A stretch of DNA of 64,000 bases from Chamaecyparis obtusa (GCA_027943335.1 BSBK01007741.1:62001-126000); one strand, 5' to 3'; counted from the stretch's first letter, positions 24,087 through 37,180 are shown. Notes: a model not told the origin generated them from the sequence alone. Translations and numbers: made by a program.

Positions 24087-26147
24087 TCATACATGTAGTA
24101 TAGAAGTCCAGAGTAGTTGACTATTCTCATCAATGTCTACCATATTTTCATCAAGTATCTGCAATGCCCAGCTCTTTACTAAGAATCTTTTTGAATATGT
24201 CTTCATCAATTCCTCAACTTCAAGAATTGTCAGTGTCAGAATTGCCAAAACTAGGGATTGTTCCCTCATTCTCTTCTTGACATTCAAGGCATATGTCCAT
24301 CTTTGTAAAATTCTTTCATATAATTTGTTAGGTACATATTTGGAAAATTCAATGGGAAACTTTTTAAACTTAATCATCATCTGAATGTCTACTTCTTCAA
24401 TCTTGTTCTAGTCTGGTTGATAACTACTCAAACAAACTGATTTCAAGATCACTTAATCCTCTATGTTCTATTATGTCTTCATCCACTTCATCAATTGACT
24501 AATTTTTATTGCTAACTACCTTAAATTGATCATTATCATCTTCATCATCATATAAATCATCCTTCCCTCTAATTAATTTTCTTCTTTTCTTTGGGGCCTC
24601 AGTAGTAGTTTTAGTACCTCTCTTCTTATAGGTCTTTGTTGGTGTGGCCACAGTTGGTCTAGAAAATTTCACAACTCCCTTCTTTAGTGGAGGTGAAGCT
24701 ACAATTGATTACCTTGTGTGTGCCCTTGTTTGCACTTCTGACTGCATCCTCTTTGGAGTAGTGGCAGACAAAACTGGTGTAGAGTCTATATCCTTATCTG
24801 AATCAGTTGCCTCCTCATCATAAGGTTTGTTAGAAATGAGTAATTGACCTTCAGTTTCTACCTCAACTGGTATACTCTTAGATGTTCCAACTTCATCTCC
24901 AAACTTCTTCACTAGATTGCTCATTATTTTATTGGATTTCTTAGTTATTTTACCAATGACTAGGGATGTTTTTATCCTTGTCTTGGCCTCTTCATAAGTC
25001 CCAAAACTATCAGCTTAAGGGTCCTTGGGCTTAGCAAATAAAGCATTTATTGATCTAGAAGCATAATCAATATCTAACTCATAACCCATAGGGGCTAGCT
25101 ATTTTTTCCTTGGCTCTACCACCTTAATCAAAGTGTGATCTGTGTCAACTAGAAAAAAAATATCATGTTCGTAATCCTCAACTAGTTGCCTTGGAATTCT
25201 GCTCCTTTAATTCATTCTTTAAACTATTCAAAATAACTATCTACTAGACTAAAAAAATTATCTCCCAAACTCTTAATCAAATCTATAATCTGGAGTGTAA
25301 CTGGTTTATCGGTTGAGCAATCTACATTATCAACCAAAGGAAAAACATTTTGTATATAGAAGAATATGAACAGTAGTAAGGATCCAAACTTACAGGTGTT
25401 GGATTTAGCCAACCAGATAGTCTTCATGTTTTCCTCCATCTACTTCAGAAGTAGCTCGGTAAGGTCCAACTGAAATCCGTTCTTAACCATTTTGTAAGCT
25501 ATGTCAACAACACCACACGGTACATTGTTTAGTATGCTTGATTGAAATATCTTGTAACCCACAATGACATAAACTTTGAATCTTGTCTCGATATCAGTAA
25601 TTGTGCTTACTTTCATTGCTCTACCATCCCATTTGACTCCAATGTTCTTTTCTATCTCGGTCCTTAGTGCACTCCTTAGTGCCTTGACCTTATCAGTTGT
25701 GGGGTATCCAGTTACCGCTTTTATAATATGCTTTGTGATCTTAATGGGATCATCCAACCATAACTTTCCATCATGATAATGACTCAACATGATCCTTATC
25801 CATTCATTCTTAAAATTTTTTAGGAAATTTATGACATTAACCAGACCTTTTACTTTTAGGTGCTCCTGATCAGGTTTTAGTTTTTTGTCTTCACCACACA
25901 ACTTATGATAAGTTGCAAACATCTCAAAATCTTTGATTTCCCCAATTTTGCAATGTATGTATGAACAAACATCTTCTACCAGTATAACCCAAGGTGGTAT
26001 GCTTGATAAAGATCTCATTTTATCTATTTGTGATGCCACTTCAGGATGGATTTTATATTTGGGCTCGTCACAGGTAGTAGAAACAATTAGATTAACTTCC
26101 TCCTCCTCTGCATACTTGTACTTGTTCACATTTGATGCGGATGCCAT
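24087..26147 (-). pseudogene. E second reading frame: unknown protein shared with H
   Basis: The start chosen is ATG at 26147 (MASASNVNKYKYAEEEE), in good plant context (ATGGC) and 197 bases downstream of a TATA box. The first 236 codons are open to TAG at 25440. The same frame then continues with MEENMKTIW, a FGSLLLFIFFYI hydrophobic segment, and after further breaks IKVVEP and FGTYEE. Beyond that is an acidic, Ser/Thr-rich tail with a basic nuclear-signal-like patch (KKRRKLIRGK, about 24580). It aligns block for block with the H frame. No enzyme motif seen. It lies where pol would be expected, so it may be a replacement or extra protein that helps the passenger. Confidence 0.62.
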
Positions 26148-26343
26148 AGTTTCTAGTTTAGGGTTTTGGTAACTAGTAAGTAGATAGATTGATGATAACA
26201 AAACCTACTCAAAATAATGATGAGATGCTTGGAGTTCTTCAAATCTATGCTCAAATTCTCTAAAAATCCTTTTCTCTACTTCACTCTGAAAATTCTCTTC
26301 TCTTCATGATCGTTGTGTGAAGAAATCAACTTAGTTCATCTCG

Positions 26344-26351
26344 TATTTATA
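26344..26351 (-). promoter_or_regulatory. Internal TATA box ahead of the E second frame
   Basis: TATAAATA on the minus strand, in the context gctataaatacgag, is a near-perfect plant TATA box well inside E and far from its LTR promoter. It sits between gag and the ATG at 26147, so the second frame may have been transcribed on its own. Confidence 0.5.
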
Positions 26352-26699
26352 GCTTTTTCAAATTCCTGCTCAAACCTTTTTACAATAAATGCTCGACCTA
26401 ATATAGCTCAATGCCAACTACCAATCTCGGTGAATAGCACAAAATATCATAAGCTCGATTAACATGTAAGTTTTACTCAATTAATACTGGCAGTTGGTTA
26501 ACCTTGCATAATGGTCATCGACAAGCAACTTCTCACTTGATCTAACATATACCAACTTTAAACACTTAAAGCTTTAAAACTTGTAAAACCATGATGCATC
26601 TCAATTCATGTAGATTTGGTATGTGCACATGTAATATAAGGAACTGCATGATAGATATAACCAATTTGAATTGTTAGATCCATACATACCTTTTTGGCT

Positions 26700-28110
26700 T
26701 AGGTGGAGGTGTCGATGTCACCCAATCCAATGGATGAGGTTTCATCAACTGTATTACTTGACTCGACATTATCATTTGATGCTTTTCTCTACATAATGTT
26801 TCTTATTCTCATCATATCTTCAATACTATTTCCATTTTCAAAAAAAATTGTTTTTGGTGCTTGATCTTTGCAATCTTTACTTAGGTGACTGACTTTATGA
26901 CAATGTAAGCATGCCATACCTGTGCTTGTCTAGCTTTGAGATTTTCATGTCCATCTCTTCCTCATGCAATTAGCTGCAATATGTCCATATCTTCCACATG
27001 TTGTGTAGTTAACCCATGTTTTATAATCACATGTATAAGTATTACCTTGTCTTCTCAGTTGATAGGTTTTGTTCTGTCCTTTTGGTGTCCAAACTTGCTT
27101 CATCTTTGTTTTACATTCTTGTGAGGTGTGTCCATGCATGTTACAAGTGTGATAGTGTTTCTCCATGTAGGATTTTTTAGGATTCCTATCCAACTTAGAT
27201 CCATATTCATATGCTTGATGTCCAAACTTGTTACAACTATAATAGTGACCATTGATTTTAGGATTACCTTGTGCTTTGCTCCTGCAAACATTTGAAGTGT
27301 GGCTTAGTTTACCACAGTGATAGCATGATAGTGTCTTACATCTTTGACTCTTATATTTATTCATCTATTCAACTTTCTTAGATGATTCACCTTGCTCAGT
27401 ATAGCCTAATCCAATAGTGCTTCCAAGTTCTCTTTGTCTTTTCAGAAAATCATCAATTTTCTTGGAACTATCTTCATCCTTTTTCATCATCTCATTATGT
27501 TGCTACTTCATTTTCACTTCATTTCTCAGTTTTTCATTTTCTTCTCTGAGTACACCAATATCTTCAATTTTCCTTATCAACTCATTATTTACTTGGTTGA
27601 TCTCCTTGCTTACAACAACTATCTAATTGGATATTTCAAAATGATACTCCATAAGTCTCAATATCCTAGATTCCTTATCTTGTAACTTTTCAGTCATTTG
27701 TCTTTTGTCTTCCACAACCAAATTTATTTCTTGTTTAGCTTGTTTAGTATTGTTCATCACATCAATCATTCTTACCATTTGTGCCTCTTGACTGATCTAT
27801 AGAGCTTTAACTTGTTTAGTCAAATGAATACTTTTTTTAGATAAATCAGAAATTTCCCCTTCAGATATGTTAGATATACTTCCTAAACTAGATCCAAAAA
27901 TCTCAAATGGATCATCAATGTCTTCTTCATGGTAATCGGTGTCACACTACTGAATAGCCATATCTTTTCTCTAAATCAGTAACTTTTTCAACTCATGCTT
28001 AGCTTGCTTGTATTGCTCAATGAAGATCTACATCTGAATCTTTTGATTCTCAATAGTCTTGTCCAACTTATATCTTTCCATGTTTAGATCTTTCCTCTTC
28101 AGTGGTTAAA
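26700..28110 (-). pseudogene. Gag-like relic of E with coiled coil and five zinc knuckles
   Basis: Read leftward from the primer site: a long charged coiled-coil-like part (about 27400-28100, with several stops), an IGLGYTEQGESSKK block, then CYHCGKLSHTSNVC, YYSCNKFGHQAYEY, YHTCNMHGHTSQEC, TTCGRYGHIAANC and CLHCHKVSHLSKDC. The first and last fit C-x2-C-x4-H-x4-C. In the middle three, Cys residues are replaced, often by Tyr. Five knuckles is more than the one or two usual in plant Gag, and H shows the same multiplication. 26352-26699 shows no gene. Confidence 0.68.
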
Positions 28111-28130
28111 CTTCCAAAATAAGAGATCTA

Positions 28131-28142
28131 GCTTTGATACCA
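28131..28142 (-). other. Primer binding site of E
   Basis: The minus strand reads TGGTATCAAAGC two bases inside the LTR, the initiator-methionine tRNA type of Ty1/copia elements. This fixes the strand of E. Confidence 0.85.
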
Positions 28143-28144
28143 AT

Positions 28145-29284
28145 TGTTGGGATAGAAATATAAGGGACTAAGAGGGGAGGGGTGAATTAGTACCCTCAAA
28201 AAATTTTAACTAAATACTCAATCTGCAAATAGTAGTAACTAACTAACCAACTAAATCCATTGTATGCAACATTCATTCAAATGACTTTGTAAATGTAAAG
28301 TGCATGAAATCAAACAATAGATCAATCATGAAATGTAACACATAACACCAATATTTTGGTTACGTAGAAACTCTTGTTAGAAGGTAAAAAATATGGTGGG
28401 GATGACACCCACAAATTATTCACTACTACAGATAATAAAGTATGTAAGTTAAGGCTACAAGTTTTGATCACTTCTAGTGATTTTAACCTTTTAGGAGTAA
28501 CAATCAGATTGACTAGATATACCTTGTGAAATGATTTAAACAACACTACTTGAGTGTGCACTCAGTTAAGAGATTTACAAATAGATTGTTAAGTCTACTC
28601 TATTAGGAGATTTTAAAAACTTTGTTACAATGATTAGAGAATAACCAAAATGGTATCTATAAATGACAACTTAAATTTGTTTGAATCGGATCAATAATAT
28701 ACTGAATGAATATCACCTTAATGTGTAGTAAACTATCCTCTATTCTGCTCGGTAGCCTTGACTATTTCTAAATAAACTTAATTGGATCTCTAATAACTAC
28801 TTTGTCATGCCAACCTTGTCTGAATTCTGATGTCTTTAAGGTGATTACTTCTTCAAGATCTCCTTCTTTGTATATGGTTGATTAAATTTCAAAATAACAT
28901 CAATTACAAATATATAGAAAACTATTAAGATTTCCATGACCTTATTAGTTTACAAAATTGTAGAAAACCTAAGATCTATAGTGTATGAAATTAACCTAGA
29001 TCTGACTATTACATATGAATTGTCACTACATTTAATGATTACATCCACAATAAATAATCCTTGATCTTGATAAAATGCTTTATGAATTTGTGTAACCGTT
29101 TGCATAGATAGATGTGCCATTCCTGATTACTATGTCATTTCTTGGATAACATGGTAAATATAATCTTTTCTATTCGGTGAATACACTGGTGCTCGGTGTG
29201 TATGCTACTTGGTTTTTACTGATGCTCGGTGCTTGGTTTACTCTGATGCTCGGTAAATATGCTCTGGTGCCCAATTAAACTTAT
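28145..29284 (-). repeat. 5' LTR of E, first part
   Basis: 1140 bases matching 5956 onward of the other LTR. It is cut at 29284 by element C, with target duplication cttat (29280-29284 and 62643-62647). The remaining 173 bases are at 62648-62820. Confidence 0.88.
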
Positions 29285-30588
29285 TGTTAGGAATAGTCCC
29301 AAGAGATAACTAAGAGGGCGGGGGGGTGAATCAGTTATCTACAAGATTCAATTCTTTATCCAATTAAGTATACTTAAACATAAAACATAATCACAATGAA
29401 AGAACACATGAACACAACACCAATATTTTGGTTACAGGGCCCCAAATAGGTAAAAACTTCGGTGGCACTTGATACCCACTAATATTTTGTACTAGTGTAC
29501 AATGATCCTTGTTAGAAGATCCTTTACCTTGTCAGGAGTAGCTTTATAATATATTAAGTATAGTAGACCTAGTCAATGGTTGGACCCTATTAGGAGTCTT
29601 TTACAATTGTCCCTATTAGGGGAGAGGATGCACTATCTAAGAGCTCACTGCTCAAATGGGTGAAGGCTATAACCTTCTGAATAATAGATACACACTATAA
29701 CTGGATCTTGGTGAACTATACTTTGACCTTCTATCTAGATCAGTTCCAATGAATAGCACAAGTACTTTACTTGGTCACATTGACCTTCTTCTGATGTCTC
29801 AACACTTCGCACACTCTGCTCTGGTCTGCTTAATCAACCATGAACCACACTCAAGCAATCACAAATGACTGCCTATAAATATCTTTCCTCCAAATGATCT
29901 AAACAAGTTGGCCTATTAGAACCACCTTCAAATCATAATAGAGAAACCATAAAAATCTCCAATAAACATTATGTCAGCTCTACTATGCACGCAACACAAT
30001 CTGGGACCTATCCAATAAGATAATTGTAGACACACACTACACACCGTCGGCTCTACCAAAATGACTAGAACTTTCTCTATAAGTTGAATTAACTCATGAG
30101 ATCTTAATAAAACATCAATAACTCTCCTCTAAGCTTAAATCCAAGGGTGCATACCATAAAGATAGGTGCAACTCAAGAACCAATAAAATTTCTGTCGGCT
30201 CTTCGGAATAAACACAGGAAACTGCTACTGGCGAATAACGACTACATAAATTTACTTTTATTCATCAAAAGACTATGCGTCCATAACTAAAACATCACCA
30301 ACATGTCCTCAACATATATCCAAGCGTGAAAGGCTCCATGATAACTATACGGACAACCATACCTAGAACACTGTCTGTTACTCTGTCAGGAACACTACTG
30401 ACACCAGCTGCTATATAACTATTTATACTCATAGTTAACCTCTGCACCCATGATATCATGCTGATATCATGTCCATGTAAAATATACTGAAAGCTTACTA
30501 CATAAGACTTCCATGCATGCTACTTTCCATATGTTGTCATCAATGACAAACATACAGTCAGTACTGGCCTGCTGGCAAATCTCCAACA
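29285..30588 (-). repeat. 3' LTR of C
   Basis: 1304 bases. A TATA-like gtataaatag on the minus strand lies at about 30419-30428. The copia module (accaatattttggttac) lies near 29430. Stretches such as 29521-29700 differ from the other LTR at 22 of 180 positions. Confidence 0.9.
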
Positions 30589-30950
30589 ATCTCCCCCTTT
30601 GGCATTGATGGAAACATGTGGAATGAAAAACCAACACCAACCCAAATGAACATTTCTATTATAACATTCTCCATTTCCTCTTCAAAACTTCTCCAAGGAT
30701 GAATCCTCCATCTGCTCCAATATTTTCTAATATTCTCCATTTCCTCAATTGTACTGCTGTCATAACTAAATGATGCTCCCCCTTAATATATTACTCCTTT
30801 TTTTACTTCTATTTTTCATGATTCTATATATACTCCCCCTTTGACATCAATGGAAAAGGGTGCCATTCATTTTAAGCATCGGTACTACTCCTGAGGTAGA
30901 GTAGTCAGCCTTCCACCAGTCTTGAGGACTGATGCCTTTCCTTCTTTCTT
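30589..30950 (-). other. C polypurine tract and 3' untranslated region
   Basis: ATCTCCCCCTTTGGCATTGATGG at the LTR edge (30589 on) is the purine tract read on the minus strand. Two more CCCCC-T runs follow at about 30777 and 30836; the latter (actccccctttgacatcaatgg) is almost a copy of the first, so the tract appears duplicated. No gene. Confidence 0.65.
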
Positions 30951-33525
30951 CTAAGAAGAATTAGGGAAGGGAATGACTCCCAACTTCTCCCTGAGATACT
31001 CAAAAGTATCCTTAGGCAAGGGCTTTATGAATATATCTACCAAATGATCTATAGTACTCACATAGTCCAACTTGACTTCTTTCTCTACACTTTCTCTCTT
31101 AGGAAGTGATACTTGATCTCAATGTGCTTTGTCTTTGCATGCATCACAGGGTTCTTTTACATATTGATAGTGCTAGTGTTATCACAATGAATAACAATAG
31201 GATAATCAATCTGAATTCCAAAATCTTTTATCATTTTCTTGATCCAAACAATTGTAGAACAATTCAAGGCTACTACAACATACTCCTCTTCTACTATTGA
31301 TTGAGAAATACAATTTTGTTTCTTTCTTGTCCAAGTGACAAGTCTATCACCAAGAAACACTGCTCCACCTGAAGTACTATTTTTTCCTCAACACATCCTG
31401 CCCAATCTGCATCAGTGTACACATGAAGCTCAACATTTTTTGAATTAGGATACCATAGACCATAATCTATAGTGCCCTACAAGTATTTCAATATTATTTT
31501 TACTGCCATGAGGTGACTTTGTTTAGGCTCTGCTGCAAATCTTCCAACTATGCCAACTGCATTAGAAATATCAGGTCTAGTCTAAGTAAGATATATGAGT
31601 TTACCAATCATAGACTTATACAATGTTATATCTACTATTGGTGAGTCATCTTCTTTTGTAAGCTTGAACCTAGTGATCATAGGGGTTCCTACTGGCTTGC
31701 AATCATCCATCTTGAATTTCTTCAGTATCTCTTTCACATACTTTGATTGATTAATGAAAATTTCTTTTTTCTTTCTGCTACACATTTAGTCCCAAAAAGT
31801 ACTTGATAGGACCAATCATACTCATCTCAAACTCATTCTTCATTTCTTTGGCAAATTCAGCACTGAGCTTGTCATTACCTCCAAAGATAATGTCATCAAC
31901 AAATATAGCTACAAGTAGTAAACCTTTAGATATCTCTCTAATGAATAGATTACAATCTACTGCTCCTTTCTTGAATCCAATCTTTGTTAAGTATCCATCT
32001 AGTCTCTCATACCATGCTCTAGGGGCTTGCTTAAGTCCATAGAGGGCCTTCTTCAATCTGCATACCATATCAGGTCTATTTGATAAGGTCAATCCTTCTA
32101 GCTACTCAATGTATACTTTTTTCAAATCTCCATTCAGGAATGCTGACTTGACATCCATTTGATAAAATTTGAAATTTTTGACTGTAGCATAGGCTAGAAA
32201 CAACTTGATAGCTTCTAATCTTCTCACAAGTGCAAATGTGTCTGAGTAATCAATGCCTTCTCTTTGCACATGTCCCTTACATACTAATCTTTCTTTATTT
32301 CTTACTATTGTACCATCTTCATTCATATTGTTTCTGTATATCCACTTTGTTCCAATCACATTCTTATCACTAGGTCTTGGGACCAGTTCCCAAGTGTCAT
32401 TCTTAATAATCTAATCAAGTTCTTCTTTCATAGCATCATGCCAATCTGAATCATTACAAGCATCTTCAACACTTAAAGGTTCAATTTGAGATAGCAAACA
32501 TACCGCTTCACTGCTAGCTAAGTTCTTTGCTTCTGATCTTGTTAAGACTTTTTCACTCTGATCTCCAATGATGTCTGCCTTGGAATGATTTCTTGATGTA
32601 AACTTTGGAACTTTAGGTGATGCTGACTCATCAGCCTTAGGAGTATTTTATTCACTTGTCTCAGGGTCATTAAATAACATATCAATACTGTCAAACATTT
32701 CCTCAATAACTATCTCACTAGTGAAGGGTCTAGGTTCTTCTTCAATCATGGGTGAGTAATCATGATATCTTTCTTGAATCATAAACTTTTGATCAATCTT
32801 TACATGAGCAATTTCAATGATCTTTTTCAATCTTAAATTGAAACATCTATAAGCTTTACTTTTAGTAGAGTAACAAAGAAAAATACCTTCATCACTTCTT
32901 GCATCAAACTTGCCTACTGCTTCATCCCTCTTGATGTAGCACTTACTTCCAAAGATTTTGAAGTATTTTACTATGGGAACATTACCAAACCATAGCTCAT
33001 AAGGTGTTTTGTCAGCGTCTGGCCTCAATTGAATTCTATTGATGGTATAGACTATTGTATTGACCACATATCTCCAATAGGTGTGTGCAAGTTTTCCTTC
33101 TATCATAATGGTGCACATCATATCAAGGATAATCATATTCCTTCTCTCTACAATTCCATTCTACTGAGGGCTTCTAGGTGCACTTAATTGTCTCTTTATG
33201 CCATGTTCTTCGCAGTACTCATAGAATCTATCAGAGGTAAATTCTCCTCCTCTATCCAATCTCAAACATTTTATCTTTAGTCCAGATTCATTCTCAACCT
33301 TAGCTTTGAATATTTTAAATTTCTCAAAAGCTTCTAACTTATCTTTCAAGAATGCAACCCACATCATCCTACTATAATCATCAACAAACAAAATGAAATA
33401 CCTTTCAACATAGTATGATCTTGTTTGAGTTGGACCACATAGGTCTGTATGAATCAGATCCAACTTGTTCTTTGCTGAATTTTTATTGCTCTTGAATGAA
33501 TTTCTTACATGCTTTCCCATCACAC
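30951..33525 (-). pseudogene. C pol distal: integrase, reverse transcriptase, RNase H
   Basis: Read from 33525 leftward. The integrase core has HTDLCGP, FVDDYSRMMWV, LRLDRGGEF and NGIVERRN, giving the D, D, E triad; one CAG-to-TAG stop lies just before NGIVER. A connecting region follows, then reverse transcriptase with YQMDVKSAFLNGDL, LYGLKQAPRAWY and the FVDDIIFG active site (YVDD in most copia), then RNase H with YTDADWAG, the SQSIVEEEY-type block and HCDN. The frame closes at TAG 30951-30953. There are several stops, and a frameshift near 31780. The first codons rejoin in frame with the piece at 59753, across G1. Confidence 0.92.
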
Positions 33526-33530
33526 ATTCC

Positions 33531-34845
33531 TATGTGTGTGAATTTTGTATCTAGCTGTAGACAAAACACTTCAGTAAAACATTAGAGGTTAGCAAAAACC
33601 AAAATCTGCAAGTAATTGAAACTATGCTAATGAGGCGATTTACTCCCTTCTAGTAGGTGCGAGTATGATGTTCTCAGATTGAAATCGAGATTAGTGACAA
33701 TGCAACACCTAAATGAAAGATTTAAAATGATGAAAGCAATGAAATATGAATGCAAATTAATCTATTTTTTTGGATTTTTGATGCAATAAGATGAAAAACT
33801 GTATGAATCTAAGCTATAATGTATGAAATTGAGTTTGAATGCCAATTTAATCTAAGAAATGCTATGAATGCATATAAAAATCTATGATATGAAACTATGA
33901 ATGCTCAAAACAATAAATGAAAATCTCACAGTAGCCTTGATTTGCAAAAGATTGATTCTTCAGTCACAAATTCACCATAGTGAGGATGCAATTTTGAGGT
34001 CCTGATTGCCAGATAAAAATTGTGCAGACCTTTGTGAAGAGCTGAGCCTTATTTTTATAGAAATCCAGGGCTTTTGATGATGCAAGAGAAAAGTCATAAA
34101 TCACTCTTGATAAACTCAAGTTGATTTTTTAGTTAACAAGAAATTAAGAATATTTAATTCATAAAATCATGCAAAAGTAGTTTTTATCTCAAAATAGAGC
34201 TTTAGTTTTATTTGTTTTTTGTTTTTTTCAACTCATCATCAGATGTTGAGTTTCAATTTTAAAATTGATTGTTAATTTCTAGTTGCCTGCTTTTTTTTTA
34301 TTGTGCATGATTTAATATGAATTAATTTAATAAATAAAGTGATTTATTCTCAACTTAACTATTTTTTTTTAATTAAAATAATTGATTTATGGGTTAATCA
34401 ATTATTAAATCAAACTTTCTTCCAATTAAATCATTAAATTTGACAACTTTGATTTTAAATCAATTAAATAAATATCCAATTGATTGTTTGTAGGAATTTT
34501 GATTTATTGTCAAAATAAAAACAATATTAATTAGGAATAAATGCAATTAAATCTAATTAAATAATTAAGTGGCAAAGTTAAGTTAATTAATTAAATATTC
34601 ATCATATTTAATTAATCAACTTTAGGATAAATAATAACATTTATCGCCAAATAATATTTAATTAAAGATAATTAGGATAAATTAGGAATATTTAGGAAAT
34701 ATTCCCCGATGTAGAATTAGGACAAAATCAATTAGGATTCGATAATGTGCAGATGTGCCTTAGGTTAGGACTTTTGTATCGATTTTGTTTGATTTTGAAT
34801 ATGTAGGAGGTTAATGAACTTATAGCCCATTTTTGGGGTATTACA
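33531..34845 (-). repeat. 3' LTR of G1
   Basis: 1315 bases against 1304 for the other copy. In plus orientation it begins tatgtgtgtgaattt, where the first TG has become TA. It ends ggtattaca. A conserved TATA box (ctataaaa, minus strand) lies at about 34057-34066. Confidence 0.88.
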
Positions 34846-34860
34846 TTTTGCCCCTCTTTG
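34846..34860 (-). other. Polypurine tract of G1
   Basis: CAAAGAGGGGCAAAA on the minus strand against the LTR is identical to that of G2 (53374-53388). Confidence 0.85.
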
Positions 34861-36900
34861 AATCATTGTGCAAAGCAAATTGGTTCAAAGATAGTCTGTG
34901 TATGAGAAAGAAACTAATGTTTGAAATTGAAGTTGATATAAGACAGAAATTGATTGAAGTTGATATGAAGATAATAGGTCCTGAATGACCAAAGATAATG
35001 TTAACTATAACAACAATGAACCGATGATTGCGAAAAAGTGTCAAAACGCCTAATTCTAAACCTTATGATTGTGAAGAAGTGAGTGACCGATTCCAAATCT
35101 GAATGTCCTTGTATGAATCATATTGGTATCACATCCTAAACCTATCAGTTATGAAGAACCAAAGAAATAACATGAATGAACTGATGGTTACAAAAAGCTA
35201 ATATAGTTTACAAGATAGATTTAGGATACTAGATTGATATGGATATCGATGAATCTGATATGCCCCAAGCGATGATAGATTTGCCTCAAGCAATGAGGAC
35301 TTTTGATGAGTCAACAACTAGACGTGGTTGTTGTCTTGATTATTGAGAAAAGATTGATTATAGATTTAGATTTACATATTTTGAATGATGTGTAATACCA
35401 TGCCCCATTCGGGATTAAAATTGAAATTTGACAAGAAAAGTCATCATTGAATGGTTTAGAAGCATGTTAATTGATTTGAGAAGTGGTTATACACATTCAA
35501 GAACATGTTCTGCATCATTTAGAAGTTCTAGAGACCAAGTTTGACTAGGTTAAACCATGAGTTGACCATAGTTGACCAAGTTGAAATTTTCATAGTTTGA
35601 TGTAAGATAATCAGTTAAGTTGAATTCTAGATTTCTGTGATGATTGAAGGTCAATTATGCAAGTAGTTAATAAGATAAATGATCTCAGATTTTGATTTTA
35701 ATCTCAAAAAAGGATTCTACTTGTTGTTTCATTAGAAGAACCTTCATGTGAGATTCAACTCTTATGATATGTTTACCGTTTTTGGTTTTGAAGAATCATT
35801 TAAGTGTTCAAGCAATTTGTGAGATCATGCAAAGTGCAAAATGAAATACAAACCTATGACCTAGGACCTAGTCACTGATCATGTGTCGATTTGTTGTCAT
35901 CATTGAACTTTTAGGTAATTGGATAAATCAATACAATGCCCACTAATTATGAAACCATAGACATATGAATATCGATTTGTATGCGTAGGAATCAATACAA
36001 CACCCATTGGTTAGGCAACCATGGACATATGAATATTGATTTTATTTTCAAAATGTCAGCTTAGATATAAGCACCAAGGCACAAATGCCAAGATGACCTG
36101 AATATCATGTCCATTTTGATATAGCAATTTGTATAAGCATCTGAACATAGACGTCGTGATGACCAGAATACACCTTGCATGACAAACACATCAAATAGTC
36201 AAGAGATCATTCTAAATCCAATGTGAATTACCCGTAGTGACCCTTTATCGTTCACATCCTTAGGTAAGATCATGTTTCACAGTAGGAGAAAGAACTCACT
36301 CAAAAAGACAATAGTTAGATCAAACTTCTTTGAATTTTTTGGGTATCAATGGTTGAGGTAGACATGGCCATCCAATTCAAGATAGAGGCTCTTACAGACG
36401 GACACCATTTCAATCCAAAATTTCCAAAGTTATTAGATTTTCACATACAACTAGAAGAAAAAGAAAATATTATGCCCCCAGTCATCACTCTCTAAATCCT
36501 GTAAAGGACATCATCGAAGAGCTCGAAGGACACAATATGACAAAATCTCAATGTGAATCAGTAAGCATACAAGGAGATAAAAGCATGTAAAAAGCCTAGA
36601 TTGTTTTCAATTTGTGTTTGATTGCATTGTTGTAGATGCAAAATCCTTTCTGGAGAGGAGATTGATTGACTAACTTGGATGAAGCTTCAAAGGACTTTGA
36701 CTAGATATGACTCATTTGAGATGTACTGGTGGCCATAAGATATGACATTGGTTGCCCCCAAGTTTGAACATTGATAAGATACAAACGCTTGAGTTGATTG
36801 GTGTACAAACTAACTTTATTGAAACAAGGATATATACAGACTAAAGCAGACTGAAAGCTAGGAAAGACCAAGATTGCACTGATAGATGGAGAATTTTGAT
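34861..36900 (-). other. G1 3' non-coding region homologous to G2
   Basis: No gene. The sequence matches 51270-53370 of G2 in reverse complement, including the purine-tract end and phrases such as gaatattgatttta and ggcatatcagattcatc. Conserved non-coding sequence of about 2 kb between integrase and LTR is a trait of this family. Tat-lineage gypsy elements are known for long 3' spacers. Confidence 0.7.
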
Positions 36901-36901
36901 A

Positions 36902-37112
36902 CAAGTGGCACCCATTTGCAAGGTTTTCACCATCTTGGTAGAGATTCTATTTTTGCTACCAAGGCGTCTGTTTCTAGTTTTTCACCAAGGCACTTTTCTT
37001 TTTCTCATTTTTTTTTTGTATTTTTCATTTTTTTAATTTTTTTGTACTTTTGATATTTTTTACTTTTTTTGTGAATCATCAAGGTGCCTATTGCTAGATT
37101 TTCACCAATATG
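36902..37112 (-). ncRNA. G1 hairpin cassette 1: three GGTG-A4 hairpins
   Basis: In element sense: unit A (37112-37077) has lower stem GGTG/CACC, upper CTA/TAG and loop GCAA. Unit B (36993-36957) has lower GGTG/CGCC, upper CTA/CAG with one mismatch and loop GAAA. Unit C (36937-36902) has outer CAAG/CTTG, lower GGTG/TGCC, upper CCTT/TGGG and loop GCAAA. Each has an A-rich bulge between lower and upper stems on the 5' side. A T-rich tract (A-rich in RNA) separates A and B, as in G2. Confidence 0.6.
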
Positions 37113-37180
37113 TTCATTTTTTCAAAACTTTTTCCAATTTTTAAGATTTTTTCAAGACATTTTACCATAGACTGAATACT

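Noticed and set aside
25576..25776. Plus-strand frames opposite the E unknown protein
   Set aside because: Hydrophobic antisense shadows; the minus-strand reading is the one shared with H.
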